Shown: positions 25,832 through 34,672, numbered from the stretch's first letter. The stretch: 38,924 bases of DNA from an uncultured Brevibacillus sp. (GCA_946402065.1 CAMIVR010000040.1:1-38924), one strand, 5' to 3'. The notes: generated by a model not told the origin, from the letters alone. Numbers and translations: made by a program.

Positions 25832-26811
25832 GATGCCCCTCCTTCCTCCACGATGTCACAGCGAATCAGATGACCTGGGCGAATTTCGCGCAGCTCTGGC
25901 ATTTTTTCAAAACAGCTCGGCTGGGCAAGCGAACAGCGCTTGGCAAACCGGCAGCCGGCTGGAAACGCTGCTGCACTGGGAACCGTCCCCGGAATGGAGT
26001 ACAGCACGTCTTTCTCTTCTTCCAGCGTCGGAATCGAAGCGAGCAATGCTTTTGTATACGGATGCAGCGGTTCTTCGAACAAATCGTCTGCATTGACGCT
26101 TTCCACGACTTGCCCGGCGTACATGACGACCACGTGATCGGCCATTTCCGCGACAACGCCCAAGTCATGGGTGATCAGGACAATCGACGTGCCGAAGTCG
26201 TCGCGCATTTTCTTCATCAATTCCAGCACCTGCAATTGTACCGTCACGTCAAGTGCGGTGGTCGGCTCGTCGGCAATCAGCAGCTTCGGCTCACAGATCA
26301 TCGCGATCGCAATCATCACCCGTTGGCGGAGACCACCGGAGAGCTGATGCGGGTATTCATGGACGATCTGGTCGGCGCGGGGAACGCCGACAAAACGCAG
26401 CATTTCCACCGCCTTCTTCATCGCCTCCTGCTTTGCGAGCTTGCGATGGCGGAGCAGCACTTCGACGATCTGTTCCCCTACCGTTAACACCGGGTTCAAT
26501 GCTGTCATCGGCTCCTGAAAGACCATGGAGATGTCGTTTCCGCGAATCGCCGTCATCTGTTTGTCCGTCAGTTTGGCCAGATCCTGACCGTTAAACAGGA
26601 TTTGTCCATCGACGATTTTTCCTTTTGGCCGCGGCAAAAGCTGCATGATGGAGAGTGACGTAATGCTTTTGCCGGAGCCGGATTCGCCCACGATGCAGAC
26701 GATTTGCCGGGGGAATACCTTGAGATCTACACCATCAACGGCTCGAACCGTCGCTTGTTTGCTGATAAAGTACGTTTTCAGGTTTTTTAGTTCCAACAAC
26801 GGCTCAGTCAT
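25828..26811 (-). CDS. Oligopeptide ABC transporter ATP-binding protein (OppD/DppD type)
   Basis: A 327-residue ABC ATPase starting [15 protein letters not shown]. Motifs: Walker [12 protein letters not shown]-loop SMVFQEPM, signature [15 protein letters not shown], Walker [16 protein letters not shown]-loop ITHDLGVV. The C-terminal domain again has a cysteine pattern ([14 protein letters not shown]). It forms the second nucleotide-binding subunit of the peptide permease. The start is set by AAAGGAGGTG at 26817-26826; an in-frame ATG at 26832 lies upstream of it. The gap to the permease gene is about 80 bases. Confidence 0.93.
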   Translation of the reverse strand: MTEPLLELKNLKTYFISKQATVRAVDGVDLKVFPRQIVCIVGESGSGKSITSLSIMQLLPRPKGKIVDGQILFNGQDLAKLTDKQMTAIRGNDISMVFQEPMTALNPVLTVGEQIVEVLLRHRKLAKQEAMKKAVEMLRFVGVPRADQIVHEYPHQLSGGLRQRVMIAIAMICEPKLLIADEPTTALDVTVQLQVLELMKKMRDDFGTSIVLITHDLGVVAEMADHVVVMYAGQVVESVNADDLFEEPLHPYTKALLASIPTLEEEKDVLYSIPGTVPSAAAFPAGCRFAKRCSLAQPSCFEKMPELREIRPGHLIRCDIVEEGGAS

Positions 26812-26892
26812 CTTGGCACCTCCTTTGTTCATTCAAGTTTTGCGCCCCGTCGCAAAGCGTTCATACCTGTACGGGGGTTCTCTTGTTGACTG

Positions 26893-27795
26893 TTATCGAT
26901 TATTGCGCGGGTCAAAGGTATCTCTGAGTGCTTCCCCCAAGAGACTGTAAGCCAAAACCGTCAATAATATCAGCACACCGGGATAGACTGCCAAAACCGG
27001 GGATGTCCAAATGTAATTTTGCGAATTCTGCAGCATGCTCCCCCATGATCCGAGTGGCGGCTGGATGCCCAGACCGAGATAAGACAGTCCGGATTCAGCC
27101 AGGATCGACCAACCGATCCCCAGCGTGACCAATACAATAATAGAAGAAAACGTCTGCGGCAGGATGTGGCGGAACAGAATCCGCCAAGGTCCGGCACCGA
27201 TCGTCATCTCCGCTTCGACCAGGCTGCTGGTACGCCATTTCAGCACTTCCGCGTAGACGACACGGGCGATTTGCGGCCAATAGGTCAAGCCGACGACGAG
27301 GATAATGACCTTCGGGCTGTGCCCAAACGAGGTAATTTCAATCAGAATCAAGAAGAACGAAGGGATGGACAGCATCACGTCGACCAGACGCATGACGATG
27401 TATTCCGTCGCACCGCCAAAGAACCCGGCAATCGAGCCCATGAATCCGCCGATCAGAACCGCCAAGAGCATTGCACTGATCCCGACGGTCAACGTAATTT
27501 GACCCCCGGCGAGAATGCGGGCGAACTCATCGCGGCCCAGCTCATCCGTACCCAACCAGTGCTCCGCGCTCGCCGGCAATGTAATCGAGAGCGGGTCGGT
27601 ATCCGTCGGCGAGTGACTGATGAAGAGCGGTCCGATAAAGACGATCACATGCAGGACAAGTAAAACGAGTAACGAGATTTTCCCGATGGCAGGCATCGAC
27701 AACAGCTTTTTCCAAAACGTTTTGCGTTTGGGGAGTGATTGGCCTGACTGGTTCGTGGGTTCAGTCGGCGCCAGATTATAAGCGGCTTTAGTCAT
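26893..27795 (-). CDS. Peptide ABC transporter permease (DppC type)
   Basis: A 300-residue inner-membrane permease with an N-terminal cytoplasmic extension (to about residue 35), a DppC-type first helix, an extracellular loop containing HWLGTDELGRDEFARIL, and the cytoplasmic EAA-type loop (VEAEMTIGAGPWRILFRHILP) that contacts the ATPases. The region GLGIQPPLGSWGSML is the conserved DppC C-terminal motif. GAGGATTC precedes the ATG. It overlaps the stop of the upstream permease by 8 bases. Confidence 0.93.
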   Translation of the reverse strand: MTKAAYNLAPTEPTNQSGQSLPKRKTFWKKLLSMPAIGKISLLVLLVLHVIVFIGPLFISHSPTDTDPLSITLPASAEHWLGTDELGRDEFARILAGGQITLTVGISAMLLAVLIGGFMGSIAGFFGGATEYIVMRLVDVMLSIPSFFLILIEITSFGHSPKVIILVVGLTYWPQIARVVYAEVLKWRTSSLVEAEMTIGAGPWRILFRHILPQTFSSIIVLVTLGIGWSILAESGLSYLGLGIQPPLGSWGSMLQNSQNYIWTSPVLAVYPGVLILLTVLAYSLLGEALRDTFDPRNNR

Positions 27796-28735
27796 GTTGA
27801 ATCCTCGGATCCAGTACGGAGTAAATGAAGTCAGTCAGAAGGTTGCAAAGAATGACGATGCTTCCCACCAGCACCGTTACCCCCATGACCAGCGTATAAT
27901 CGCGATTCGTCGCGGCTTGTACGGCCAATCTCCCCATTCCCGGCCAGCCAAACACGCTTTCAATCACGACAGAACCGCCGAGCAGCAGCGGAATGATCAG
28001 CCCGATGACAGCGACGATCGGCACGAGCGCATTTCGCAAGGCATGGCGAAAAAAGACTCTGCCCGCCAGCAAGCCTTTTGCCCGCGCTGTGCGGATGTAG
28101 TCCAGATCGAGCACATCCACCATCGCCGAACGGGTAAAACGCACGATGTTCGGCAGCATCAAAATAGACAGTGCCAACACCGGCATGACCATATGCTCAA
28201 ACAAATCGGCAATGGAAAAATTCATCCCTGCCGTCGTCATCCCCGAAGCGGGAAACACTTGAAACGTCACGGCAAACAGGATAATCAGCAGCGTCCCGAG
28301 CCAAAAGTCGGGAACCGCCATCCCGAAGGTTGAAAAAAACGTACTGAGCCTGTCGATCCAGCTTCCCCGTTTGACGGCTGCCAGAATCCCCAGCGGAATC
28401 CCGATTACGAGCGTAACCACCAAGGTGACAGAGGCCAAAATGACCGTGTTCGGGAACCGTTCTTTTAACAGGGTTGTAACGGGCTGTTGCGAATCGAGGG
28501 AAAGGCCGAGGTCACCCTGCACGGCATGTTTTAACCAGTCTGCATAACGCTCGACGACGGGTTTGTCCAGACCCAATTGCTTGGTTAACGCTTCCCGCTG
28601 TTCGGCCGTCGTCTGCATGTTCATGACAGCAGCCGGTCCCCCGGGAGACAGGTTGATCAGAAAAAATGTCAACAGCGTAACCAGAAACAGTGTCAACAAT
28701 CCCTGTCCCAGTCGGATTACCAAATATCTAGCCAC
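27788..28735 (-). CDS. Peptide ABC transporter permease (DppB type)
   Basis: A 315-residue permease with six predicted helices. It starts with RYLVIRLGQGLLTLFLVTLL, the DppB signature helix, then DLGLSLDSQQPV, and the cytoplasmic loop DYIRTARAKGLLAGRVFFRHA. The end, GSIVILCNLLTDFIYSVLDPR, is diagnostic for DppB/OppB. The start codon is GTG (28735), with AAAGGAGG upstream. A 14-bp hairpin separates it from the upstream binding-protein gene. Confidence 0.93.
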   Translation of the reverse strand: MARYLVIRLGQGLLTLFLVTLLTFFLINLSPGGPAAVMNMQTTAEQREALTKQLGLDKPVVERYADWLKHAVQGDLGLSLDSQQPVTTLLKERFPNTVILASVTLVVTLVIGIPLGILAAVKRGSWIDRLSTFFSTFGMAVPDFWLGTLLIILFAVTFQVFPASGMTTAGMNFSIADLFEHMVMPVLALSILMLPNIVRFTRSAMVDVLDLDYIRTARAKGLLAGRVFFRHALRNALVPIVAVIGLIIPLLLGGSVVIESVFGWPGMGRLAVQAATNRDYTLVMGVTVLVGSIVILCNLLTDFIYSVLDPRIQHD

Positions 28736-28769
28736 TTAGATGACCTCCTTTCGTGGTGAAATCGGCTTG

Positions 28770-28802
28770 CCAATGGTACAGGGTTATCCCCTGTACCATT
28801 GG
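28770..28802. other. Long perfect stem-loop between the binding-protein and permease genes
   Basis: CCAATGGTACAGGG and CCCTGTACCATTGG form a 14-bp perfect stem with a 5-base loop. There is no U tract on the reverse strand, so this is more likely an mRNA-stability or partial-termination element, raising binding-protein over permease output. Confidence 0.65.
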
Positions 28803-28811
28803 ATGCAAAAC

Positions 28812-30467
28812 CTATTTTGTCATGGTCCATTCGGTGATGTGGTCTTCCGCAACGATTACGCTTGTATTCGGCAATTGCAGCTTCTTCGTAGTGGAAATGA
28901 AGGCTTGCGGATACCACAGATAGAGGTACGGCAATTCTTCCGCCATCAGTTTTTGCATATCGTTGTAAATTTTCACGCGTTCTTCTTCTGTTGCAGCCGC
29001 TCTGCCTTGTTCCATCAGCTTGTCCAGCTCCGGATTTTTGTAGCCCGGAATATTAAAGCCGGTGCCAGCCGTCGAGCTGTGGTAGTACGTCAACACGTCC
29101 GGATCGGTCGGCATCGCCCACCAGTTCAAGGTAGCATCGTACTTGCGGTTTACGACTACCTGCTGAATGAAGGAGTTCCACTCCATTACTTGCAGATTTA
29201 CTTTCACGCCGATTTTTTGCCAGTATTGCTGCACCAGCTGCGTTGCCGGAACGAGAATGCTGAACTGTCCGGTCGGCATGTCGATTTCCAATGGCTTGCC
29301 GTCTTTTTGCATGATGCCGTCAGCACCAGGTGTATAGCCTGCTTCCTTCAGCAATTCTTTCGCTTTTTCCGGATCGTACGGATACTTTTGCACATCCGCG
29401 TTGTGGTACTTGGATTGCAGCGGCGGGATTGGTCCTGTCGCTACTTCGCCGTATCCCTTCAATACCCCTTTGATGATCGCTTCACGGTCGATGGCTGTCA
29501 GCAGAGCTTGACGCACTTTCACGTCCTGGAAGCGTTCCTGGGATTGATCCAGGGAAATCCAGTAGTATTTGTTCTCCGTTACCGGGGTGATGTTCAGGTT
29601 TTGGTTCTGCTTCAGACGATCCAGCAGCGTCGGGTCTTTCACGTCAACCAGGTTCAACGTACCGGAGAGCAGCTGGGCGATTTGCGTATTCGTATCCGGC
29701 ACGATATGCACGATGACCTTGGCGATTTTGGCCGCGCCCCCGAAGTAATCCGGGTTGCGTTCCAGCTCAATCGATTGGCCAGGCGAATATTTGACGATTT
29801 TGAACGGTCCCGTACCGATCGGTTTTTCTTTATTAAAGGAGGTCAGCTTCCACGGGTCTTGTCCTGCAAAAATGTGCTTCGGCAAAATTTTCGCATAGTA
29901 GGCGAGGTAGTTCGGCAAAGATGACCACGGTTTTTTCAGGATGAACTGCACTTCATTCGGCCCGTTGGCGACGACTTTTTCCACGTCGGTGTAGTTCGAC
30001 GAGCCGTTGGCGCCGAGTTCTTTTTTCAGCACGATTTCGTTGAAGGTGTAGACGACGTCATCTGAGCTGAACGGCTGACCGTCGTGCCATTTTACCCCTT
30101 CACGCAATTTGAATGTCCAGGTCAAGCCATCTTTGGACGGTTCCCAGCTCGTTGCAAGCGAAGGAATCGGTGTATAGTCCGTCCCCCATTTTGTCAAACC
30201 GTCAAAAATGATTTCCGTTACCGTCTGGGATTCCATGTAGCCTGACGGAGACCAAGGGTTGAAGTTCGGGTCTGCCGAAGTGGCGAAGTTGACGGTCGCA
30301 TTGGTGTCAATGTCGGCCTGCGCTTCTGCCGGCGGGTTGCCGTTTGCGCCTGCGTTAGCATCCGGGTTCGCATTACTGCCTGTGCTTCCGCCGCCGCATC
30401 CGGTCGCTGCCAGCGATAGCGCCAGTAAACCGCCCAGCAAGCTGTAGATCGTTTTTTTCTTTTTCAC
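28812..30467 (-). CDS. Peptide ABC transporter substrate-binding lipoprotein (family 5)
   Basis: A 551-residue protein with a lipoprotein signal ending SLAATGC (C24), then a low-complexity Gly/Asn/Ala linker. The family-5 domain has DGLTWTFKLREGVKWHDGQP, EKPIGTGPFKIV and a C-terminal lobe ending LPYLYLWYPQAF. It binds a peptide or related solute and docks on DppB/DppC encoded downstream. The start is GTG 30467 with AGGAGGGG upstream. It is co-directional with iclR (28-base gap) and leads the transport genes. Confidence 0.93.
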   Translation of the reverse strand: MKKKKTIYSLLGGLLALSLAATGCGGGSTGSNANPDANAGANGNPPAEAQADIDTNATVNFATSADPNFNPWSPSGYMESQTVTEIIFDGLTKWGTDYTPIPSLATSWEPSKDGLTWTFKLREGVKWHDGQPFSSDDVVYTFNEIVLKKELGANGSSNYTDVEKVVANGPNEVQFILKKPWSSLPNYLAYYAKILPKHIFAGQDPWKLTSFNKEKPIGTGPFKIVKYSPGQSIELERNPDYFGGAAKIAKVIVHIVPDTNTQIAQLLSGTLNLVDVKDPTLLDRLKQNQNLNITPVTENKYYWISLDQSQERFQDVKVRQALLTAIDREAIIKGVLKGYGEVATGPIPPLQSKYHNADVQKYPYDPEKAKELLKEAGYTPGADGIMQKDGKPLEIDMPTGQFSILVPATQLVQQYWQKIGVKVNLQVMEWNSFIQQVVVNRKYDATLNWWAMPTDPDVLTYYHSSTAGTGFNIPGYKNPELDKLMEQGRAAATEEERVKIYNDMQKLMAEELPYLYLWYPQAFISTTKKLQLPNTSVIVAEDHITEWTMTK

Positions 30468-30495
30468 GAAGATTCCCCTCCTGATGTAAATGAGT

Positions 30496-31314
30496 TTACG
30501 TATTTGGATAATAGCCGAGCAGCCTGGAGATGCGTTTGGCTTCCTCGATGATCAGTGCGCCAAACTCCGGCAATTTGTCATAGCCGACGCGGCTAATCGG
30601 ACCGCCCACCGTGATACCCGCGACGACGTTTCCGTGCTTGTCGAAGATCGGTGCTCCGACCCCGCGCGCCCCCAGCTCAAAATCCTCATCGCTGATGCTG
30701 TAGCCGCGATTCTTCGTCTCGATCATCTCGGCGCGCAGGAGATCCGGGTCGTTAACTGTTTTTTCTGTAAATTTCTGATAATAAGGAACCATTGCGTACA
30801 CTTTTTCCTGCTCTTCCGGCGGGAAAAAAGCGAGCATTGCTTTCGGGCTTGCTCCCGCGTGCATGGGCGAGCGAATGCCGACTGTCGATGTCAGTCTGAC
30901 GCCATGCTTGCTGTCTTTGCGGGCGACGAGTACGGATTGTCCTTCGACCAGGCAGCAGAGATTGACCGTCTCTCCGGTAGCTTGCTGCAAATTCTCCATG
31001 AACGGCTGTGCCACCTCTTCGATCGGTGCATCCAGACCGACGGCTGGGACGAGCTGGTAAATGATCGGCGTAACGACGTATTGTCCATTTGCCAGCATGC
31101 GGATAATACCGAACTCTTCTAACGATTTGAGACTGCGAAACACCTGATTTTTTGATAATTTCGTCGATGCTTCGATTTCCGCAATCGTAAATTGGTAAGG
31201 TGAATGCCGGAATGTAAACAAGATTTGCAATGTTTTCATTACAGATTCAATGACATAACGATTTTCACCCGTTTTTCCTTTTTCAGAACTCAAAGTCGAC
31301 TTTTCTTCTTCCAC
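30496..31314 (-). CDS. IclR-family transcriptional regulator
   Basis: A 272-residue protein. The N-terminal winged helix (about 20-85) shows YVIESVMKTLQILFTF and FTIAEIEASTKLSKNQVFRSL; the C-terminal IclR effector domain shows ETVNLCCLVEGQSVLVARKDS, PMHAGASPKAMLAF and DFELGARGVGAPIFDKHGNVVAGITVGGP. The start is GTG 31314 with AAGGGGG upstream. It is first in the operon iclR-binding protein-DppBCDF-type genes-M24 peptidase and divergent from the hydrolase-dipeptidase genes. Two matching 14-bp palindromes lie on the two promoters, which suggests it controls both directions and itself. Confidence 0.92.
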   Translation of the reverse strand: MEEEKSTLSSEKGKTGENRYVIESVMKTLQILFTFRHSPYQFTIAEIEASTKLSKNQVFRSLKSLEEFGIIRMLANGQYVVTPIIYQLVPAVGLDAPIEEVAQPFMENLQQATGETVNLCCLVEGQSVLVARKDSKHGVRLTSTVGIRSPMHAGASPKAMLAFFPPEEQEKVYAMVPYYQKFTEKTVNDPDLLRAEMIETKNRGYSISDEDFELGARGVGAPIFDKHGNVVAGITVGGPISRVGYDKLPEFGALIIEEAKRISRLLGYYPNT

Positions 31315-31363
31315 GACTATCCCCCTTTCTGTGTGTCAGAGTCGGTGAAAAGATTATTCTCTA

Positions 31364-31393
31364 ATTCTAATCACAGGATGAATAAATAGTCAA
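31364..31393 (-). promoter_or_regulatory. Predicted promoter of the iclR-peptide transport operon
   Basis: On the reverse strand TTGACT (31388-31393) and TAGAAT (31364-31369) are 18 bases apart. The -35 overlaps the palindrome at 31390-31403, which fits repression. Confidence 0.6.
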
Positions 31394-31403
31394 ACATATT
31401 TGA
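31390..31403. promoter_or_regulatory. Candidate IclR operator 1
   Basis: TCAAACATATTTGA is a 14-bp near-palindrome (5 of 6 per arm) followed by TTCTAT. The same block, including a TTCTGT extension, recurs at 31516-31529. It overlaps the iclR -35. Confidence 0.6.
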
Positions 31404-31486
31404 TTCTATTTTTTTTGAAAAATGAATAACTACATAAATATTGCGGTTTATTTCACTATTACTTTCTTTGTAATAAAAATTCGGGG

Positions 31487-31515
31487 TTTTCACATTATCA
31501 TTTTGATGCTAAAAT
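31487..31515 (+). promoter_or_regulatory. Predicted promoter of the hydrolase-dipeptidase operon
   Basis: TTTTCA (31487-31492), 17-base spacer, TAAAAT (31510-31515) with an extended TG at 31507-31508. The operator at 31516-31529 follows without a gap. Confidence 0.6.
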
Positions 31516-31529
31516 TCAAACAAGTTTGA
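31516..31529. promoter_or_regulatory. Candidate IclR operator 2
   Basis: TCAAACAAGTTTGA is a perfect 6-2-6 palindrome directly downstream of the -10 of the hydrolase promoter. It matches operator 1 at 12 of 14 positions. Confidence 0.65.
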
Positions 31530-31604
31530 TTCTGTAAAACACGGTTCGTCTTTTTCCAGCTTATTGACAACCAGTGAACCTGAAGAATGGAAGGAGAGTT
31601 GCGC

Positions 31605-32456
31605 ATGCTGAAAATTTTGGAAATCAACGGCGTCAAGCTGTACGTTGAGGATCAAGGGGAAGGCCCTGCCATCATTACCCTTCACGGCGGTCCCGGCATG
31701 GGGTCGCGTCACGGTGATGCTGCCACCTTTGGTGCGTTTGCGGCAGAGGGTTACCGCGTCGTATCCTACGATCAACGCGGAAATGGCGAATCGGAAGGAG
31801 CCGCCCCTTACAGCCACGAGCAGTTTATCGCAGATACAGAAGCGCTCCGGCAAACGTTGGGGTTGGGCAAAATCGTCCTCGCCGGAGGCTCCTATGGCGG
31901 TCATCTCGCGCTGGAGTACGCGCTCAAATATCCAGAAAATTTGGCCGGCATCGTCCTTCGCGACACGGCAGCGTCCAATGCGTACCAGCACACCTCAAAG
32001 GAACGCGCCTTGAAAAGCGGCTTGCCTGGCATCGATCCGGACATGCTGGATCGGTTGTTTAGCGGACAGACATACAGTGACGAGGATTTCCGCGAACTGT
32101 ATCGGGCCATCCTGCCGCTGTACTGGGTAACGTCCACTCCGGAGATGCTGGAAGAGTACCTCAATTCGATAACGTTCCGTCACGAAACACATAACTGGGC
32201 GTTTGCCAACAACCAGCCGACGTTCAACCTGGTCGATCGGCTGAAAACCATCCAGGTCCCGATGCTTGTGTTGTGTGGCCGCCACGACTGGATTACGCCG
32301 CTGGAAGCTTCCGAAGAAATTGCCCGCGAAGTGCCGAACAGCCGACTTGTCGTGTTTGAAAACAGCGGACACTCCCCGCAACGGGAGGAACGGGAGAAGT
32401 TCCTCGCGGAAGTTCGCAGCTTTTTGGCTGAAGTTCACCCGACAACAAAAGCGTAG
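31605..32456 (+). CDS. Alpha/beta hydrolase, proline-iminopeptidase-like
   Basis: A 283-residue S33-type hydrolase. The oxyanion motif is LHGGPGMG, the nucleophile elbow GGSYGG, the acid aspartate in LCGRHDWITP and the catalytic histidine in ENSGHSPQ. HGGPG is typical of proline iminopeptidases and tricorn-interacting factor F1-like enzymes that release N-terminal proline from peptides. Other alpha/beta hydrolase activities cannot be excluded. ATG 31605 is used because AAGGAGAG (31590-31597) precedes it; the ATG at 31587 overlaps that site. Divergent from iclR; the M19 dipeptidase follows after 45 bases. Confidence 0.85.
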   Translation: MLKILEINGVKLYVEDQGEGPAIITLHGGPGMGSRHGDAATFGAFAAEGYRVVSYDQRGNGESEGAAPYSHEQFIADTEALRQTLGLGKIVLAGGSYGGHLALEYALKYPENLAGIVLRDTAASNAYQHTSKERALKSGLPGIDPDMLDRLFSGQTYSDEDFRELYRAILPLYWVTSTPEMLEEYLNSITFRHETHNWAFANNQPTFNLVDRLKTIQVPMLVLCGRHDWITPLEASEEIAREVPNSRLVVFENSGHSPQREEREKFLAEVRSFLAEVHPTTKA

Positions 32457-32501
32457 AAATTATTTTTACTCTCAAACTTTTTCGAAAGGCGCTGACATCA
32501 G

Positions 32502-33728
32502 ATGAAACAAAAAAATTACCGCGGTTATAAATCATTCCAGTACTTAGAAGCTGGCGTGGATTACAAAGAGTTTAAACTGGCAAAGGAGTTCGGCCAATTC
32601 CCAAGCTACGTGATTCCCGTGACGGAAGAAGAGGAAGCGCGCGTAAAGCGGATTTTTGAGGAAAATGTCGTCATCTCCCTGCACGATCACATGTTCATCG
32701 CTCCCGAGAACCTCGGCGAAATCATGGAGATGCGTCGTTGGGGCCGCGACTGGACAGGCTATGAAGGCTTGAGCAAATCCGGTCTGGACTGCGTCTTCGA
32801 CAACCTGATGAACGGTACGTCGATGATTACCTCCCGCGCCGGCTGGAAGTGGGACGACATCATTTACGACCTCGGCATGCGTTTGAGCGATATTGCCCAC
32901 CAGGACATGGTCATCCTCGGTTTGACTGTCGATGACATCCGCCGTGCCAAAGCAAATGGCCAAATCGCGTTTGTGCCATCGCTTGAATCGTCAACAATGA
33001 TTGAAAACGAGCTGGATCGTCTGGACATTCTGTACGGATTCGGCGTTCGCTGCATGGGGATTGCCTACAGCGAAGGAAACTCGCTCGGCTACGGTTTGAA
33101 AGAAGCCCGCGACGGCGGTTTGACTGCATTCGGCAAGCAAGCTGTGCGCCGCATGAACAAGCTCGGTATCGCCATTGACGTCTCCCACTCCGGTGACCAG
33201 ACGGCCATGGATACGATTGAAGTGAGCGAAAAGCCGATCTTCATCACCCACGCCGGCGCACGTGCGCTGTGGAACTCCAATCGCCTGAAGCCAGACCACG
33301 TCATCAAAGCGTGTGCAGAGCGCGGCGGAGCGATTGCGATCGAGGCTGCCCCACATACGACATTGACGAAAAACCATCCGCTGCACTCGATCGAATCGAT
33401 CATGGAGCACTTCGAGTACTGCGTAAACCTGGTGGGCATCGATCACGTAACATTCGGACCGGACGTGTTGTTTGGCGACCACGTCGGGCTGCACCACGCG
33501 TTTGCCGCTGCCCTGTCGATCTCGTCTGCTCACGGTTCCAAAGGCTTTGAGGAAGTTGAGTACGTAAAAGGCATCGAAAATCCGACCGAAGCGTTCCCGA
33601 ATATCGTCCGCTGGCTGGTCAAACACGGCTACTCCGATCAGGATATCGCAAAAGTAATCGGCGGAAACACGCTGCGCATCCTGGAAGAAGTATGGTACGA
33701 TCCGAAGAAAATGGGCTTCGGCAAATAA
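32502..33728 (+). CDS. M19-family (membrane/renal-type) dipeptidase
   Basis: A 408-residue amidohydrolase-fold dipeptidase. Metal-site motifs are SLHDHMF, a glutamate in PSLESSTMI, IDVSHSG, ITHAGARALW, and a terminal aspartate in VTFGPD. The end GGNTLRILEEVW is typical of M19. The first motif is HxH rather than the HxD of mammalian renal dipeptidase, as in a bacterial M19 subgroup, so metal binding may differ. The family hydrolyses dipeptides, including ones with a C-terminal D-residue. The ribosome binding site (AAAGG, about 13 bases upstream) is weak, which suggests coupling to the upstream hydrolase. A strong terminator follows at 33752-33795. Confidence 0.88.
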   Translation: MKQKNYRGYKSFQYLEAGVDYKEFKLAKEFGQFPSYVIPVTEEEEARVKRIFEENVVISLHDHMFIAPENLGEIMEMRRWGRDWTGYEGLSKSGLDCVFDNLMNGTSMITSRAGWKWDDIIYDLGMRLSDIAHQDMVILGLTVDDIRRAKANGQIAFVPSLESSTMIENELDRLDILYGFGVRCMGIAYSEGNSLGYGLKEARDGGLTAFGKQAVRRMNKLGIAIDVSHSGDQTAMDTIEVSEKPIFITHAGARALWNSNRLKPDHVIKACAERGGAIAIEAAPHTTLTKNHPLHSIESIMEHFEYCVNLVGIDHVTFGPDVLFGDHVGLHHAFAAALSISSAHGSKGFEEVEYVKGIENPTEAFPNIVRWLVKHGYSDQDIAKVIGGNTLRILEEVWYDPKKMGFGK

Positions 33729-33751
33729 GCAGCAAATTGTCGTGATACACC

Positions 33752-33795
33752 AAAGGGTACAGACGTCCTTCGCGGATCGGCTGTACCCTTTTCTT
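33752..33795 (+). terminator. Terminator of the hydrolase-dipeptidase operon
   Basis: AAAGGGTACAG and CTGTACCCTTT are 11-bp perfect arms, followed by TCTTG. It also lies at the end of the converging SDR gene, so it may serve both strands weakly. Confidence 0.8.
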
Positions 33796-33805
33796 GTCAC
33801 AATCG

Positions 33806-34549
33806 TCACTGTGCCGTATATCCGCCATCGACGAACAAATTGACACCTGTCACGAACGACGACTCATCGCTCGCCAGGTAGAGACATGCCTGGGCCACCT
33901 CTTCCGGGCGTCCCATCCTGCCCATCGGGTGTTTGTTTACCCGCACCTGCACCATCTCGTCCGTCAATTCCTTGAGCAGTGGCGTTTCGATATATCCCGG
34001 ACATACGGCATTCACGCGAATTCCCTGTTTCGCATACGTGACCGCAATACTGCGAGTCAGGTTGGATACGCCTCCTTTTGCCGCGGCATAGGCGGTAATG
34101 TCCGGCTGTCCCACTTGCCCCAGGATCGAGGAAATATTGACGATGGCGCCGTTTTGCTGCTGCAGCATATGCGCAATCGCATATTTGTTGGATAAAAACA
34201 CGCCGGTCAGGTTAATGTCGATCAGCTTTTGCCAATCATCCAGGCTCGTTTCATGGGCAGGGGAGATCTGATCGATGCCAGCAGAGGCGATCAGGATGTC
34301 GATCGTGTCAAATGCCGCCACCGCTTCGCTCATCAGGCGTTGTACATCTTTTTCCCTGGATACATCACAGGGAACGAATACGGCCTGCCCGCCACTCCCG
34401 ACAATCTCATCCACGACCTGTACCGCTTGATCGGAGCGATCCGCGATGACGATTTTCGCGCCTTCCCGGGAAAACAGCCGCGCCACCGCCCTGCCGATGC
34501 CCGAACCGCCACCAGTAATTACTGCCACGCGATTGCTTAAACGACCCAC
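33806..34549 (-). CDS. SDR-family oxidoreductase
   Basis: A 247-residue classical short-chain dehydrogenase: TGGGSGIG nucleotide motif (about 11-18), the NAG position reads SAGI, catalytic serine in VNISSILG, and YAAAK (about Y154, K158). The end is FVTGVNLFVDGGYTAQ. It is similar to 3-hydroxybutyrate dehydrogenase/FabG-like members. GTG 34549 is used because AAGGAG lies at the usual distance upstream. A terminator separates it from the decarboxylase gene on the same strand, so its expression may be lower. An oxidation/reduction step linked to the beta-keto acid of the neighbouring enzyme is plausible. Confidence 0.88.
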   Translation of the reverse strand: MGRLSNRVAVITGGGSGIGRAVARLFSREGAKIVIADRSDQAVQVVDEIVGSGGQAVFVPCDVSREKDVQRLMSEAVAAFDTIDILIASAGIDQISPAHETSLDDWQKLIDINLTGVFLSNKYAIAHMLQQQNGAIVNISSILGQVGQPDITAYAAAKGGVSNLTRSIAVTYAKQGIRVNAVCPGYIETPLLKELTDEMVQVRVNKHPMGRMGRPEEVAQACLYLASDESSFVTGVNLFVDGGYTAQ

Positions 34550-34601
34550 TCGATTACACTCCTTCGTCTTTTTCTCGACTATCGTCATGCGCTTTCTCTC
34601 G

Positions 34602-34645
34602 AAAAAAATGCCAGCCGATGTTCTCTTGGCAACATCGGCTGCGGC
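34602..34645 (-). terminator. Terminator or attenuator after the decarboxylase gene
   Basis: On the reverse strand GCAGCCGATGTT pairs with AACATCGGCTGGC across an 8-base loop and is followed by ATTTTTTTC, a strong U tract. It sits between the decarboxylase stop (34673) and the SDR start (34549). Confidence 0.8.
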
Positions 34646-34672
34646 ATCCACGGCTATTCCATTTGCACGCTG

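Noticed and set aside
31588..31603. TGGAAGGAGAGTTGCG fits the sigma-54 spacing
   Set aside because: It is the ribosome binding site region of the hydrolase gene; a start about 12 bases past it would lie inside the coding sequence, and a better sigma-A promoter with operator is present upstream.
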